Of a stretch of 64,000 bases of DNA, positions 32,510-43,009 are shown piece by piece (positions within the stretch are counted from its first letter, which is position 1; every line of letters starts with the position of its first letter). The translations under genes were made by a program, and so were the position numbers. The notes beneath the pieces are model-generated. The model was given only the letters and a program-made list of their open reading frames with translations, was not told where the DNA came from and did not search any database. Origin of the DNA: Paguma larvata (Eukaryota; Chordata; Mammalia; Carnivora; Viverridae); contig CM057826.1 in the NCBI GenBank assembly GCA_030068075.1, positions 61,539,312 to 61,603,311 of the forward strand, written 5' to 3'.

Positions 32510-33045
32510 GCGTGTCACTCATTTGGTCCTTTAGCGGGTGTTACCGAGGACCGCTTACCCCTTAGGCACTGCCCTGGGTCTGTCAATGCAGGCGTGATCT
32601 GATGGACACGACCCGTGGCTTCGTGGAACTCACAGGCAACAAACAGAAATAGGAGGCTTCTAGAATAACAGTGCCCCAAAGGACAAGGCCAAGGGTACCT
32701 GAGGAAGACTGCTTTAAGGGGCGGCTAGGCTAGGCCTCCAAGAAGAAAGAGAATGAAAGGGAGCCAGCCGGTAAAAAGAGCTGCGCAGAACATTCCAGGC
32801 AGAAATAGTAGCCAAAGTGATGGGAATGCACTTGGCTTCTCAGGAAAACAGACAGGGGCGGCCGATGTGGCTGAAGGGCGGTGAGCAAGGGGTGGACGGG
32901 CAGGGGAGCAGGAGGGGAGGCAGGCAGGACACAAGTGCTGACGCCTATTAGCCAGAGAGCAGGGTTTAGATTTTGTTCCAACTGAGGGGGAGCATTTTCG
33001 GAGGAAGTGACAAAAAGGAGGAAGCATCCTGGCTGTGATTGTGGT
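32510..33045 (-). mobile_element. L2 LINE 3' copy
   Basis: AACATTCCAGGCAGAAATAG, GGAGCCAGCCGGTAAAAAG and AGATTTTGTTCCAACTGAGG match L2 in reverse. A 121-codon minus frame (32725-33090) is an L2 shadow without LINE domain motifs. Confidence 0.65.
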
Positions 33046-33126
33046 TTGTGAGATACGTGAAACGTGACACACTGGCTCCTCTGGGGCCAAGTGATGACTT
33101 ATTCCTCTGGGGGCTCAGTTTCCTCC

Positions 33127-33137
33127 GGGGGGGGGGG
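33127..33137. repeat. G11 homopolymer
   Basis: Eleven consecutive G's followed by TGGGGAGGG. A G-quadruplex could form on the + strand; no further signal is seen. Confidence 0.85.
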
Positions 33138-33394
33138 TGGGGAGGGCTGTCTTAATACTATGGGCAAACGGACGCGCCTTGGCGCTAAGTAAGCAACCAC
33201 TTGTTCTTGTCGCTTCCTTTCCTATTTACCTTTCCAGGCCCTGGTAGGCTCGGCCCCTGGATTCCGACCTCTCCCAGGACCTCCCTATCTGAGCCGCTGG
33301 CAGGCAGGCAAGGGCGACGTTCACCGCTTGGCAGGGCAGCCGGGGACGGGCGCCACCCTGGCCAGGCCCCGGCCGAATCAAGGCCTGGAAGGGA
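33138..33394. other. Single-copy GC-rich DNA
   Basis: A 129-codon + strand frame (33201-33590) covers it and runs into MIR sequence, so it is not a gene candidate. Confidence 0.4.
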
Positions 33395-33550
33395 GGAAGC
33401 AGTGAGAATCTCCAGAAAATGGGAAAACGGATGCCGGGTGGAACGCTGGAGGTCAGCTGGGGAAGCTGAGGGCCAGAGAGAGAAAGTGGTTCATCTGAGG
33501 TCGTACAGCCAGTCGGAAGCAGTTGGGACTAGATCCGGACGAGGCTCTCT
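33395..33550 (+). mobile_element. MIR SINE fragment
   Basis: AGAAAATGGGAAAACGGATGC, GGAAGCTGAGGGCCAGAGAG, GGTTCATCTGAGGTCGTACAG, TCGGAAGCAGTTGGGACTAG follow the MIR 3' half. Confidence 0.6.
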
Positions 33551-33584
33551 CATCGGGCCTGGTAATCTGAGCGGCAACGGCAGT

Positions 33585-33840
33585 TTGTAACCACCAAGTA
33601 TCCACTCCGTGCCAGGCCCTGTCCTTAGGCGTTTATTTACATGTTTAACCTCGCTTCCCACAATGACCCTGTGAAGCAGGACTGGTTAGACAGCCCATTT
33701 CCTAGCGAAGGACGTCGGAAAATAGGTTTAGCTCCTGGACAAGGGTCCAACTCAGATCTTCTGTCCCCACCGAGCCCCACACCCGACCACACTACCAAAG
33801 CGAGGCTCCGAGAGGGGGATGACTCAGTCAGGGTCACCGC
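33585..33840 (+). mobile_element. MIR SINE, second tandem copy
   Basis: TAACCACCAAGTATCCACTCC, GTGCCAGGCCCTGTCCTTAG, TTATTTACATGTTTAACCTC and ACAATGACCCTGTGAAGCAG are the 5' two thirds of MIR. It lies just after the previous MIR fragment, same strand. Confidence 0.7.
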
Positions 33841-34084
33841 AGCCCGCTCACGCTCGTGCTGGGGTCACCGCCCTCATGCTTTCCTTCAAAGATGTGTCGG
33901 GCCCCTCTTTAGGCCGCTGCCACAAAGCACAGGGAAGGCTTGGCCCAGAGAACACAGGTCGGACTGAAACTAATTGGGCGACAAGTTTTGCTTTCATGTT
34001 GCAGATTCCTTTGGTAAGTGCCAGGGGGACGGAGAGAAACTGCAGGAAGGAAGCAGATCGAACATCCCAGCTGGCGGCAGTTGT
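33841..34084. other. Single-copy DNA
   Basis: No gene or repeat is recognised. Confidence 0.35.
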
Positions 34085-34195
34085 GACAGAATGTGGGCTC
34101 TGGGTGAGGTCGCCGAGGGCTGGTTGGAAATCTATGGGACCTCCAGCAAGTCATTTCGTTTCCTCATCCAGAAAACAGTTGGATCAACTCAACTA
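34085..34195 (-). mobile_element. MIR SINE fragment
   Basis: ATGTGGGCTCTGGGTGAGG, GACCTCCAGCAAGTCATTTC, TTTCCTCATCCAGAAAACAG match reversed MIR. Confidence 0.6.
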
Positions 34196-34204
34196 ATGAT
34201 CATA

Positions 34205-34390
34205 AAGTGAATTTTTTTTTGCCACAAAGTGCCAGATAATAAATATTTCCAGCTTCATGGGTCATACTGTCTCTGTCACATTGTCTCGACTGCTCTTGTG
34301 GTTACCACAAGTTACCACAGACAACATGTATTTACAAAACATTCAGCGGGTTGATGTGGCCCGTGGGCCACGGTTTGCTGACTCCTGATT
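34205..34390 (+). mobile_element. hAT-like non-autonomous DNA transposon
   Basis: AAGTGCCAGATAATAAATATT, GGGTCATACTGTCTCTGTC, GTATTTACAAAACATTCAGC and the terminal GGCCCGTGGGCCACGG with TTTGCTGACTCCTG give the order of the abundant MER1-group-like elements. It carries no transposase. Confidence 0.55.
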
Positions 34391-34829
34391 ACAAGTGCCT
34401 AGCCAGGGTCAGGCACACCGCACCGTGTATGACTTCTCATGGGCCCCAGGAACTTCTGCCTTTGTGGGCCCCTTTCTCCATAACAGAATTTTGTGGCCCT
34501 AGAAATTTCTTCTTTTTTAAGTCAAGGAAAGTTTTCATTTTTTTCAATCTTACGGTTTTAAAATAAATTAAACTATTTTCATGAGACCCTAAAAGCGCCA
34601 TGGGCTCTAGACGCTGGGCCCGCATGTATGACGGATGGGTCGGCACTTAGCACACGGCAGGCTGTCAGTAAGTGGAACCCCCCCTCCCCATCCCCTTCCT
34701 TCTGCTGGGCGGGCATGGGTTTCAGTTGGCTCAGGCTGCCACAACACCAGAGACTGAGTGGTTTCAATCACAGAAATTCGTATTCTCATAGTTATGAGAA
34801 GACATGGCAGCTTCCAGGATGGTGCCTGG
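34391..34829. other. Single-copy and unassigned repeat DNA
   Basis: TTTCAGTTGGCTCAGGCTGCC with ACAACACCAGAGACTGAG (34731-34758) resembles a common mammalian fossil, too short to name. No gene. Confidence 0.35.
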
Positions 34830-35040
34830 GAGCTCAGGCTATGCAGTGAGGCTGCCCGGCTTTGCATCCTGGTAGAACTTCGCTAGCATTTACCAGAGAC
34901 ATCACTTCACTTTTCCTGCCTTTAGATTCCTTTTCTGTAAAATGAGGTAGTTATAGTTTGTGCCTCACTGGGCTGCCATGGGATGGATGTGGAGCAAGCA
35001 CTCAACAGAGGATCTGGCCCATGCTAAGCACTAGGTCAAT
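34830..35040 (-). mobile_element. MIR SINE
   Basis: GGGAGCTCAGGCTATGCAG, TCACTTCACTTTTCCTGCC, TTCTGTAAAATGAGGTAG and TCTGGCCCATGCTAAGC in the reversed MIR order. It ends directly at a GAT microsatellite. Confidence 0.7.
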
Positions 35041-35043
35041 GTT

Positions 35044-35254
35044 AGTGATGGTGATGATGATGATGATGGAGATGACAGTGATGATGGTGCTGATGATGGT
35101 GGTGATAGTTACAATGATGGTGAGGATGGTGATGGCATTGAGGATGGTGATGGCAATGGTGATGACAGTAATGATGGTGATGATGATGGTGATGGTAATG
35201 GTGATGATTATAATGATGTTGATGGTGATGGTGATAATGATGATGGCGATGATA
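35044..35254. repeat. (GAT/GGT)n imperfect microsatellite, about 210 bp
   Basis: Repeating TGATGATGG/TGATGG units with point variants. Its long Met/Val-rich forward frame (34958-35263) is a translation of the repeat. It starts at the 3' side of the MIR copy. Confidence 0.95.
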
Positions 35255-35469
35255 ATTTTCTAAGACAAGTACAGACAGTGATTGGATGGCTCCAATAACC
35301 AGAGTCCTTCACCTGAGCATAAGTCGTTTCCATTGCCAATGCAAAGAAGACCCACCAAAAGAAGTGGATACTGGCATCTCTGGACGGGGACACCAATGCA
35401 CTGAATCCTTTTTTCTAGGCTCCTTGCACGTAACCCTTTCGTTCAAACTCTTCTTCCAGATAGACTAGT

Positions 35470-36165
35470 AGTTGTGGCCACATTTATCTTCAACGTGCCA
35501 CTACCAACTGGGTGTCCCGCAGTTAGCATCGGTTTCCACGGGTTTAAAGCCCAGTCCTCCACAAGCTGCCCCCGCTCCAGATGCCAACCACAAATCTCAA
35601 GAGCCACCCACACATCTGACCAGCTGACTATAAATAGGTAGGGTCCCATGATTCCCTCAGGTTTGATAACTCTCTAGAATAACTCACAGAACTCATTGAA
35701 AGTGCTAGACTTATGATTATAGTTTTGAGAAAAGGATACAGATCAGCACCAGCCAAGTGAAGGGACACAGGACAAGGTCTGAAGAGGGAGACACAGAGTT
35801 TCCTTGCCTTCTCTTTGTGGAACCCAGACACATCACCTTGTCAGCACACCAATGTGTCCGCCAAAGAGGAAGCTCCACCATGCCATGATGTCCGTGCTTT
35901 TATTGGGATTTCACTACGTAAGAATGATTAAACAAATCTGCCACATAATTGAACTCAATCTCTGACACCTCCCACCCCCCAGCCACCGATGTCAGGCTAG
36001 CCCGAAGTTCCAATCCTCTAATCACAAAGGTGGTCCTTCTGGTGACCAGCCCCCATTGTGGAGATATCTAGGAGCCCACCTAGAGTTCATTACCACGACA
36101 AAGACACTTCTTTAGGAAATTCTAAAGGTTTTTGGAGCTCTGTGCCAGGACAAAAACCAAACATT
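35470..36165 (+). mobile_element. Dispersed repeat, copy B (family not assigned)
   Basis: Same family and strand as 27130-27735: CATGATTCCCTCAGGTTTG and TCTAGAATAACTCACAGAAC, TTATTGGGATTTCACTACG, CAATCCTCTAATCACAAAGG, and at its right end TTCTAAAGG, TTTTTGGAGCTCTGTGCCAGG and ACAAAAACCAAAC. LTR-like layout; no coding capacity. Confidence 0.6.
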
Positions 36166-36840
36166 CTTTATTTTACCCAACGCCTCCCTGGGGGAAGTCT
36201 CTCTCCTCTCCTCCTCCTCAACGCCTTGATTGAGTTTCCCAGCCTCTGAATTTATTGTTTTCAACCTGGAAGACATCTTGTCCCCAGAAATGACCCCTTC
36301 AGGAGCTGAGTTTATCATTCTGCTATATGTGGATTTATTCTGTTCACCTTTAGGTACCCCAGACCCCCTAAACCTCCTTCTGATCTAGATCCGGAGCCTT
36401 AGCCCCAAACCCCACTTCCTAGGCTAAGGCTAAGGCCCTTCACTTGCTCATATCATCTCTTGGATCTGCCCAGATTCCACATCTCAGCCAGCCACTGCCA
36501 AAGACCTCTGGCTGTGTTTTCTCGGCTCATCCCAACTTCAGATCCTGAGCCTGCCAAGTCTAGAATCTGGCTTGAACAGAAACTTAAAAAGACCTAAGTC
36601 CAAAGACTGATGGCACGTTTCCACCCCTTCCATTTCCTAGTTGGATGACCTTGAGTATATCACTTTCAGTCGAGAAGGTCGCGTTTTCTCATGTGGAAAA
36701 CAGAAACATGTCCTCCATTAGTCAGGACTCAGTGAGGCTTTGCTGCAGTGACAAACACGTCTTAGCATAACATCCTAACATAACAGAGGTTCGTTCTCGC
36801 TCACACCCTCACTCATAGCACTGCTGTGTCCAGTGACTAT
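36166..36840. other. Single-copy DNA
   Basis: No gene is recognised. A common fossil phrase (GTCAGGACTCAGTGAGGC, about 36721) is not assigned. Confidence 0.35.
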
Positions 36841-36845
36841 GTCAT

Positions 36846-36897
36846 CTAAGTATCTGCTATGTAAGGCTGGCTAGGTTCTAGTGTTTAGGAAATGAAT
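36846..36897 (-). repeat. 52-bp segment duplicated at 38018-38069
   Basis: CTAAGT(A/G)TCTGCTATG, then TAAGGCTGGCTAGGTTCT, then GTTTAGGAA(A/G)TGAAT occur here and at 38 kb with four mismatches over 52 positions. The second copy sits at the start of an L2 fragment; both share substitutions away from the L2 consensus. Confidence 0.8.
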
Positions 36898-37639
36898 ATG
36901 TCAGCTATGGCGTCTAGGACATCTAGACATGGTCTCCATGGTCACCGGGGCTGTAGGAATAGAAGGGATGGAGGAGGTCTACTGGCTATCAGTTGGGTCG
37001 GCCCAGAAGTGACCGCATCACCTCCACTCACAAGGGGCTAGACCACAGTCATCACACAGCTATCACATACCCGCAAGGATTGCAGGGGGATGTCTCTGTG
37101 CTATTTGGCGAGTGCCAACAACCTTCTCCACAGGGTCTCTGATTCGCTGGGAAGTTGGGAAACTCAAGAAAGTTCATGTATGTGAAAACTCCAGCCACAC
37201 AGCAGGTGATTCCTAATCAGTTTTCTGATTTCACAAAGGGCCTCTGTTTTGCTTCGTGAGCCCTTTGGTCTTGATAAGAGGGGTGGGTCCCGTTTGCTCT
37301 TTCATAGTGGAGCCTTCTTGCTTACTGGTGGCCAGGGTTGGACAGGTCCTAGCGATCTGCCTCCCGGGCAGTTCAGACCTCACCGAGATAAGCCCTGCAG
37401 AGATGCATTCCCTGGATTTCTCCCAACTACCCCCCCCCCACCTCCCAGGTTGGAGTTCTTGACTTCCTAGCCCTTAAGTCAAAGCCACAGGCAGAGCTTA
37501 TGCACAGACCTGTACCTGTGCAGCCAAAGAGCAGAAATGATCCGACTGAGTGCTTTTGCTTTCTATTTTTCTGGCAAAGTTTACCTTGTGTAGCTGCAAC
37601 AGAGTTAGTGGAATGGAACGGGACCCCAGACGTGGAGGC
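36898..37639. other. Single-copy DNA
   Basis: No gene or named repeat is recognised. A short C run lies at 37431-37439. Confidence 0.35.
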
Positions 37640-37920
37640 ACGATAATGACAACAACGATAATAGCAGCGAACATTTATTGAGCATTTACTGTATGCCAGG
37701 CTTCTTGCTCAGTGTTTTATGAGACTGTCTCATTGAACCCTTTCGGCCTCCCTGTGAGGATCCTATTACCATCCCCACTTTACAAGTGGAAAAATTGAAG
37801 AACAGAGTACTGCGAGACCTACCCCTGTGGGTACGCAGCAAGGCTGAGATTCACCCCCAGGTCCACTGGGCTCCACAGCCTATGACTAAGAGCTGGAGCA
37901 CCTCGTCACGCCGTGTCTAT
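37640..37920 (+). mobile_element. MIR SINE, nearly full length
   Basis: GATAATAGCAGCGAACATTT, ATTGAGCATTTACTGTATGCC, AGGCTTCTTGCTCAGTG, TTACCATCCCCACTTTAC and AAAATTGAAGAACAGAG follow MIR nearly end to end. Confidence 0.8.
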
Positions 37921-37984
37921 GCTTCTCCTCAGCGGTAAGCACGTTTCCCAAACACAAAGATCTTGAACTCTTAGGGTGTGTGAG

Positions 37985-38365
37985 CATTAAGTTAATTCAT
38001 CTTTCAGCAAGCGTTTACTAAGTGTCTGCTATGTAAGGCTGGCTAGGTTCTGGAGTTTAGGAAGTGAATTGGACATGGCATCCTTAAGGAGCTCATGATC
38101 CAAGCTATCATTAATTCCCAAAGCAGTAAGAAAGAGGCCGCGGCAGAATGGGAGGAGAGGGGGAACACCCGGAAGTTGAAGACAGGGTGAGGAAAGGTCA
38201 GGAAAAAGCTGGGACCCGGTGGATTAATAGGAGAGAATCAGGAAGCCAAGGAAGGAAGGTATTCTAGACGGAAAACAGCAGGTGCAAAGGCATAGAGGCA
38301 GGAAAGAACATTGCTGGGAACTTGAAGGAACTTGGGATTATTGGAACATAAAATCCAGGATGGGG
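37985..38365 (-). mobile_element. L2 LINE 3' copy
   Basis: TTTCAGCAAGCGTTTACTAAG, AGGAGCTCATGATCCAAGC, GTATTCTAGACGGAAAACAG and CAGGTGCAAAGGCATAGAGG follow the reversed L2 3' end. Confidence 0.7.
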
Positions 38366-38424
38366 ACAAGGGCAGGGACACCCTTAGGAGATGTGGCTAG
38401 AGAGGGACCCGGGGCCAGATTGTT

Positions 38425-38690
38425 CATTCATTCATTTTTTCACTCATTCTCTGAGCACCAGAAGATTCCAGGTGCCGTGCTAGACTCTGCGGTTACAACG
38501 GCGAACGAGCCGCAGAGCTTTAAGTGTGGAGGACAGAGATGGGCAAGAGACATGTAGACGCGAAAGAAAGAATTTCAGAGAGATATGGATAAGGAAGAGG
38601 TCCCGGGGTGCCAGGCCCAGGAATCTAAGGTGGTAGAGAGTCCTCCGTCGGCAGAGGAGAGATGATGTTAGATCTACATTTTAGCGGCTC
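38425..38690 (-). mobile_element. L2 LINE 3' copy, second
   Basis: TTCATTCATTCATTTTTTCAC, CAGGTGCCGTGCTAGACTCTG, GGTTACAACGGCGAACGAG, GGCAAGAGACATGTAGACG; also reversed L2. Two L2 3' ends in the same direction within 700 bp, separated by about 60 bp. Confidence 0.7.
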
Positions 38691-39054
38691 AGGCCCATGC
38701 AGGAGTTGGGGGGAGGGTGCCGCGGCCCGGGCAGGCACTCTCAGCACAGGGTCAGGCACACGGCGGGCACGCAGATAGCGCTAAGGATCTGGGTATCGGT
38801 GTGGTGTGCTCCCTGATCTGGGGCCTGCGCTCCCCCCCTCCAAGCCTCTCCGTCCCCAAGGACATCCACAGCAGGGCCAGACGCCTCCTAATCACTCAGC
38901 AGGCTCTATGCCCAGTGAGGACATCTTGATAAGCATTAGAACTCCAGGACTGACCCCAGAGGAGAAGGCAGCTCAAGTCCCTTTCGCTCTGCTGCTGACA
39001 GGTTGAGGACCCCTGCTGGGCTTCCTCGGGGCCTCATCCAGCCTCTAAATGGGT
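38691..39054. other. Single-copy GC-rich DNA
   Basis: No gene is recognised. Confidence 0.35.
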
Positions 39055-39250
39055 GGCGGCCAGAGATCTGACTGGGAGCCCGTGCAACTTCCGTGTCTGC
39101 CCCTGACTTGCTGTGTGCCCCGGGCAGGTTGGTCCCCAACTCTGTGCCTCTGTTTCCTTCTTGGCAAAACAAGAACAATAAACCCACCTTCCCACCTCAA
39201 AGGGCCACGGTCTGGAGCAAAGGAGATTCTCCATTTGCTCCTCCACCAGC
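39055..39250 (-). mobile_element. MIR SINE
   Basis: TGACTTGCTGTGTGCCCCGGG, CAGGTTGGTCCCCAACTC, GCCTCTGTTTCCTTCTTGGC and AACAATAAACCCACC form the reversed MIR core. Confidence 0.7.
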
Positions 39251-39344
39251 ACGTTCTGACTGAGGACCTCCTGGGGGCACTCCGTGACAGGTGGGAGGGC
39301 AGATGCAGCTGGCAGAACAAGAGAAAAAAGTCTGTCGTATTTGT

Positions 39345-39530
39345 TTTAACACTGCCTGGTGTCCAGGCTCTGCTCTAATAATATTACGTGGAATCACTTA
39401 TGTCATTTTCAGAGCAACCCGGTGAGCTGGGTTCTCTCATCCCCACCTCTTTACAGCCTGGAAAAGAAGGTGGAAAGAAACTGTGAGGCTGCTCAAGGGA
39501 CAGGCCCACAAGTGGAAGCAAACAGGCCTA
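39345..39530 (+). mobile_element. MIR SINE
   Basis: TGCTCTAATAATATTACGTGG, ATGTCATTTTCAGAGCAACCC, TCTCATCCCCACCTCTTTAC match MIR forward. Confidence 0.6.
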
Positions 39531-40254
39531 TGAACTTGATCTGAGTCCCGAGCTTGTCCTTCTGACCACGAGTCCACACCGCCTTGCTGCCCACACAGGG
39601 CTCACAGCCTAGGTGATGGGGACAGGGCTTGAAAGATACTCAAATGCTAACCCAGAGTTACAGGTTGAAAAGCTCTGTGGCATCAGGTTATGGGACAGGA
39701 GACAGAGACAGAAGGAGGGAGGGGAAGTGAAACCTTAAGGAAGCCAGCGGCCTGTCTGCGGAGAGAAGAGAAGGGGGCTCTGGGCAGTGGCGGTCAGGCT
39801 TTGACAGCAGTGGGAGAGCTTCGCAGGGCTTGGGAGGGGGCTATAGACCTGGGAAGCCTTGGCAGGGAGTTTGCACTTTCCTCCAAGAGCACCGAGAAGC
39901 CACTGGGCGGATGTAAGCTGCTTATGTTTGTAACGAATTGCCTGCACTATGGCGGCCATACTCGGACACGGGAAGGCCATTCTACAGACGGTGCAGTGAC
40001 CCCAGTGAGAAGGCATGGTGGCCTAGACTGGGTGGTGGCCTTGGGGGTGGGGGGAAGGTAGCTTCAGGAGGACAGTGCAGGGTAGAATGAACCGGAGTGG
40101 ATGGCGGGGGAAAGGTGCCACCGGGAAGCAGGGCACGTGGAGAAGTTATGGGTCTCACAGTATCTCAACAGGCTCCATCTCCACGTAAAGCACGGCTGAG
40201 GAAGAGTTCTAGAACTCAGGTCATAGAACACCGGAGGGAAGGAGGCTCTGCCGG
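39531..40254. other. Single-copy DNA
   Basis: No gene is recognised. A 123-codon + frame (39690-40061) is opposed by a minus frame; I see no known domain. Part (39650-40080) resembles a diverged L2 body (GGGAGTTTGCACTTTCC, AAGCCACTGGGCGGATG). Confidence 0.35.
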
Positions 40255-40385
40255 ACTCGGTCTCTGTCAGACCTGGAAACCCTGGCTCTGCCCCTGACCA
40301 GCCACGTGACCTCCGACAAGTCACTCCACCTCCCTGACCCTCGTTTTCCCTCTCTGGAAAACAGAGACGTAAACGATTTCCCCAG
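40255..40385 (-). mobile_element. MIR SINE fragment
   Basis: CTGGCTCTGCCCCTGACCAG, CACGTGACCTCCGACAAGTC and CCCTCTCTGGAAAACAGAG are the reversed MIR centre. Confidence 0.7.
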
Positions 40386-40979
40386 AAACTTCCGTAGGCT
40401 CTCCTTTAAGGCTCATTGGCCAGAAATGGGTCACATGACCAACCCTAGCCCGACCAGTGGCAAGGAGCGTGGGGGTGACAGGACGCAGTCATTTTCAAGC
40501 CTAGCTGTACAGTCTTGTCACTCTCCTTGCCAAAGGGCAAGCCCCCATGCATTTTAGCCAACCTTAAGAACTGGTTGAAAAATACAACTTGGCAGAAATG
40601 ATACCATGTGATTTACGAGGCTCGGTCATAAAAGGACGTTGGGCTTCTATCTGGTTTCCGAGTGTTGAGGTAATGTGTTACACGGCAGCAGGTGACCAGA
40701 CCACACGATCAGCTTACCCCAACCAGGCTTCACCCCCTGGGGGGAGACATGCTGCCAGCTACATAAAACTGGGGCTTCGGTAACAAGGAGGAGAGGCGGT
40801 GGCTGTGGCCAGGCATCCCCAATGTCTACCCGCTTTACAAAAAGTTTCTGACCACCAAACTCTGAGCAACCCTAGTGATACTAGGAACTTTCTCGCAGCA
40901 ACCCACAGCCTGGTAGGATACTCTGATTGCTTGCTTGGTGCAAGATTTCCGTGAGAACTAGAAACGTAAGTACTTCCTT
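40386..40979. other. Single-copy DNA
   Basis: No gene or repeat is recognised. Confidence 0.35.
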
Positions 40980-41206
40980 TTTTTTTTTTGTAATTTTTTT
41001 TTTAATCTTTACTTATTTTTGAGAGAGAGAGAGAGAGAGGCAGGGCAAGCGGGGGAGAACAGAGAGAGAGGGAGACACAGAACCCGAAGCAAGCTCCAGG
41101 CTCTGAGCTGGCAGCACAGAGCCCAATAAGGGGCTCGAACTCACACACTACAAGGTCACACACTACAAAGTCGAACGCTAAACCGACGGAGCCACCCAGA
41201 CGCCCC
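40980..41206 (-). mobile_element. Felid SINE with internal duplication and deletion
   Basis: Reverse copy with a double T run. In its head the usual GATCATGACCTGAGC is absent, and TCACACACTACAAGG/TCACACACTACAAAG stand in tandem at 41141-41170. The flanks share an approximate ACGTRAGTRCTTC/ACGTGACTGCTTC. Confidence 0.93.
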
Positions 41207-41624
41207 ACGTGACTGCTTCTTGACACAGGTTCCTAGCCAGCTCTGCCCCTTTGGCGGCTGCTTAAGTAATTCAGCCAATCCTATGAACTTTCCTGTGCCA
41301 AGTTGTCTCTGGCCCCTGAGACACAGAAATGAAAATATAACCAGTATATATACCCCGTGGGGGCTTTCGGAGTCAGGCAGGACCATAAATAACCGCTAGG
41401 TCAGACAGAAAGTATGTAGTGTTCGTGAGATAATGCAACCAGATGTGGGGGAGATTCAGAACCAAGCAGTCTCTACTGAATTTGGGGAGGTGGGAGGTGG
41501 GGGAGGAGGGGGTGTGTGGCAGCGGCCGCACTGCAAAGCGTGGGAGCCCCCCCTGCCTGTCTATCCCCCTGGGCCCGCCCTCCCTCACTGCTCTCCTAGC
41601 GTAGGGTCTTCTTTCTGTTCCTGA
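41207..41624. other. Single-copy DNA
   Basis: No gene is recognised. A G-rich tract lies at 41483-41520. Confidence 0.35.
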
Positions 41625-42180
41625 ACAAATCAAGCTCATTCCTGCCCCAGGGCCTTTGGACTTGCCGTTCCTTTTGTCTGGAATGCTTATTGTCCCCCAC
41701 GATTCCCAGCAGTGAGAACAATCATGCCCTGGGTACAACAGGATGGCAGAGAGGGTGCCAGGCAACTTTCTAGACTGACTGTGCTATGGCCGGTCTGGTT
41801 GAGGTCTCGCTCGGATCCTGCCCCCTTTCCAAGCCTTGTTCTCTGATACAGGTACATCCGTCCAGCTCCCCAGTGCCCTACGCGGTCCTGGCCCAGCACT
41901 CACCAACCAGAGCTGGTGTCTGCAGTTTGCAGTCTTCCCTCACCTCCCTTCCCGAAGCGGCCAGCCCCCACCCACTCCCCCAGACACGTCACCTAATCGC
42001 CGCACAGGACATTGTGGTTAATGTCACCTGTTCGCATGTCTCCCCTTCCCTCCCAACCAGAATGCGAGCTGCACGGAACACAGGGCTGCTCTGTTTTGTT
42101 CACAGTTGTATCCTCAGGGCCTAGAACAGCGTCTGACACCAACTCAGGGTCGGAAAGCCCATATGTATTGTTGGATGGAC
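41625..42180 (+). mobile_element. L2 LINE 3' end
   Basis: CAGGGCCTTTGGACTTGCCG and TTGTCTGGAATGCTTATTG near 41650, then CCAGAATGCGAGCTGCACGG, TGTTTTGTTCACAGTTGTATC, CTCAGGGCCTAGAACAGCG and the final GTATTGTTGGATGG give the full order of the L2 3' UTR. Confidence 0.8.
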
Positions 42181-42404
42181 ACGTGGATGAATATGGAGAG
42201 GAGGACGTGCTGGTGGAAGGAAGAGCACAGGCAAAGGCTGGGAAGTAGCAAATGTTTGGGGAACAGTGGGCTGGTGGGCTTCCTGCCCCCCTAAAATGTT
42301 TCAGTCCAGACCCAAGGCCAGGGCTCTGGCACGAGGCACCAGGTCTGCCTGGGGCCCAAATGGCAGAGTAACACCTGCCATGCGTCCAGAACTGTATCGG
42401 GGGT
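42181..42404. other. Single-copy DNA
   Basis: No gene is recognised; probably continues into the MIR copy. Confidence 0.35.
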
Positions 42405-42570
42405 CAATGAACCTCCTCACACTCCACCTTCACAACCGTCCTGTAAGGTGGACGTCGACACCCCCAGCATACAGATGAGAACACGGAGGCCCAGGGAGCT
42501 CGATGAACGGCTTGCCCGCTATCACGTGGCTTCTAAAGAAAGGCAAGTCAGTTTGAGGACCTGCCCTGTT
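42405..42570 (+). mobile_element. MIR SINE fragment
   Basis: CCTTCACAACCGTCCTGTAAG, ATACAGATGAGAACACGGAGG and CGGCTTGCCCGCTATCACG match MIR forward. Confidence 0.7.
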
Positions 42571-42772
42571 CCCTCTGCAGGGCTTGTCAGAAATAAGGGG
42601 GCTCCTAGAATTTCAGGAGTCACAACAAAATTTCCCAGAGTCACAACGAAAACTCAGCCCATGCCATTGCCAAAAGCTCCTCCCCCTCCCCGGCAGGTTT
42701 GGGGAAGAAAGAAAGGAGGCGGGTCCGGGAAAAAGACCCTAGCAAAAGGCTGAAAGCTCTCGGGACGGTTTT

Positions 42773-42993
42773 TTTTTTTTAATTTTTTTTAACGTGTATT
42801 TATTCTTAAGAGACATAGAGACAGAGTGTGAGCAGGAGAAGGGCAGAGAGAAGGAGATACAGAATCTGAAGCAGGCTCTAGGCTCTGATAAGCCATCAGC
42901 ACAGAGCCCGATGTGGGGCTCAAACTCACAGACCGTGAGATCATGACCTGAGCTGAAGTCGGCCGCTTAACCAACTGAGCCACCCAGGCGCCC
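42773..42993 (-). mobile_element. Felid SINE with perfect 16-bp TSD
   Basis: Reverse copy of the ACATAGAGACAGAGTGTG subfamily. CTCTCGGGACGGTTTT is duplicated exactly (42757-42772 and 42994-43009), the best-preserved insertion in the window. Confidence 0.97.
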
Positions 42994-43009
42994 CTCTCGG
43001 GACGGTTTT

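Noticed and set aside
34958..35263. Met/Val-rich 101-codon frame
   Set aside because: Translation of the GAT/GGT microsatellite.
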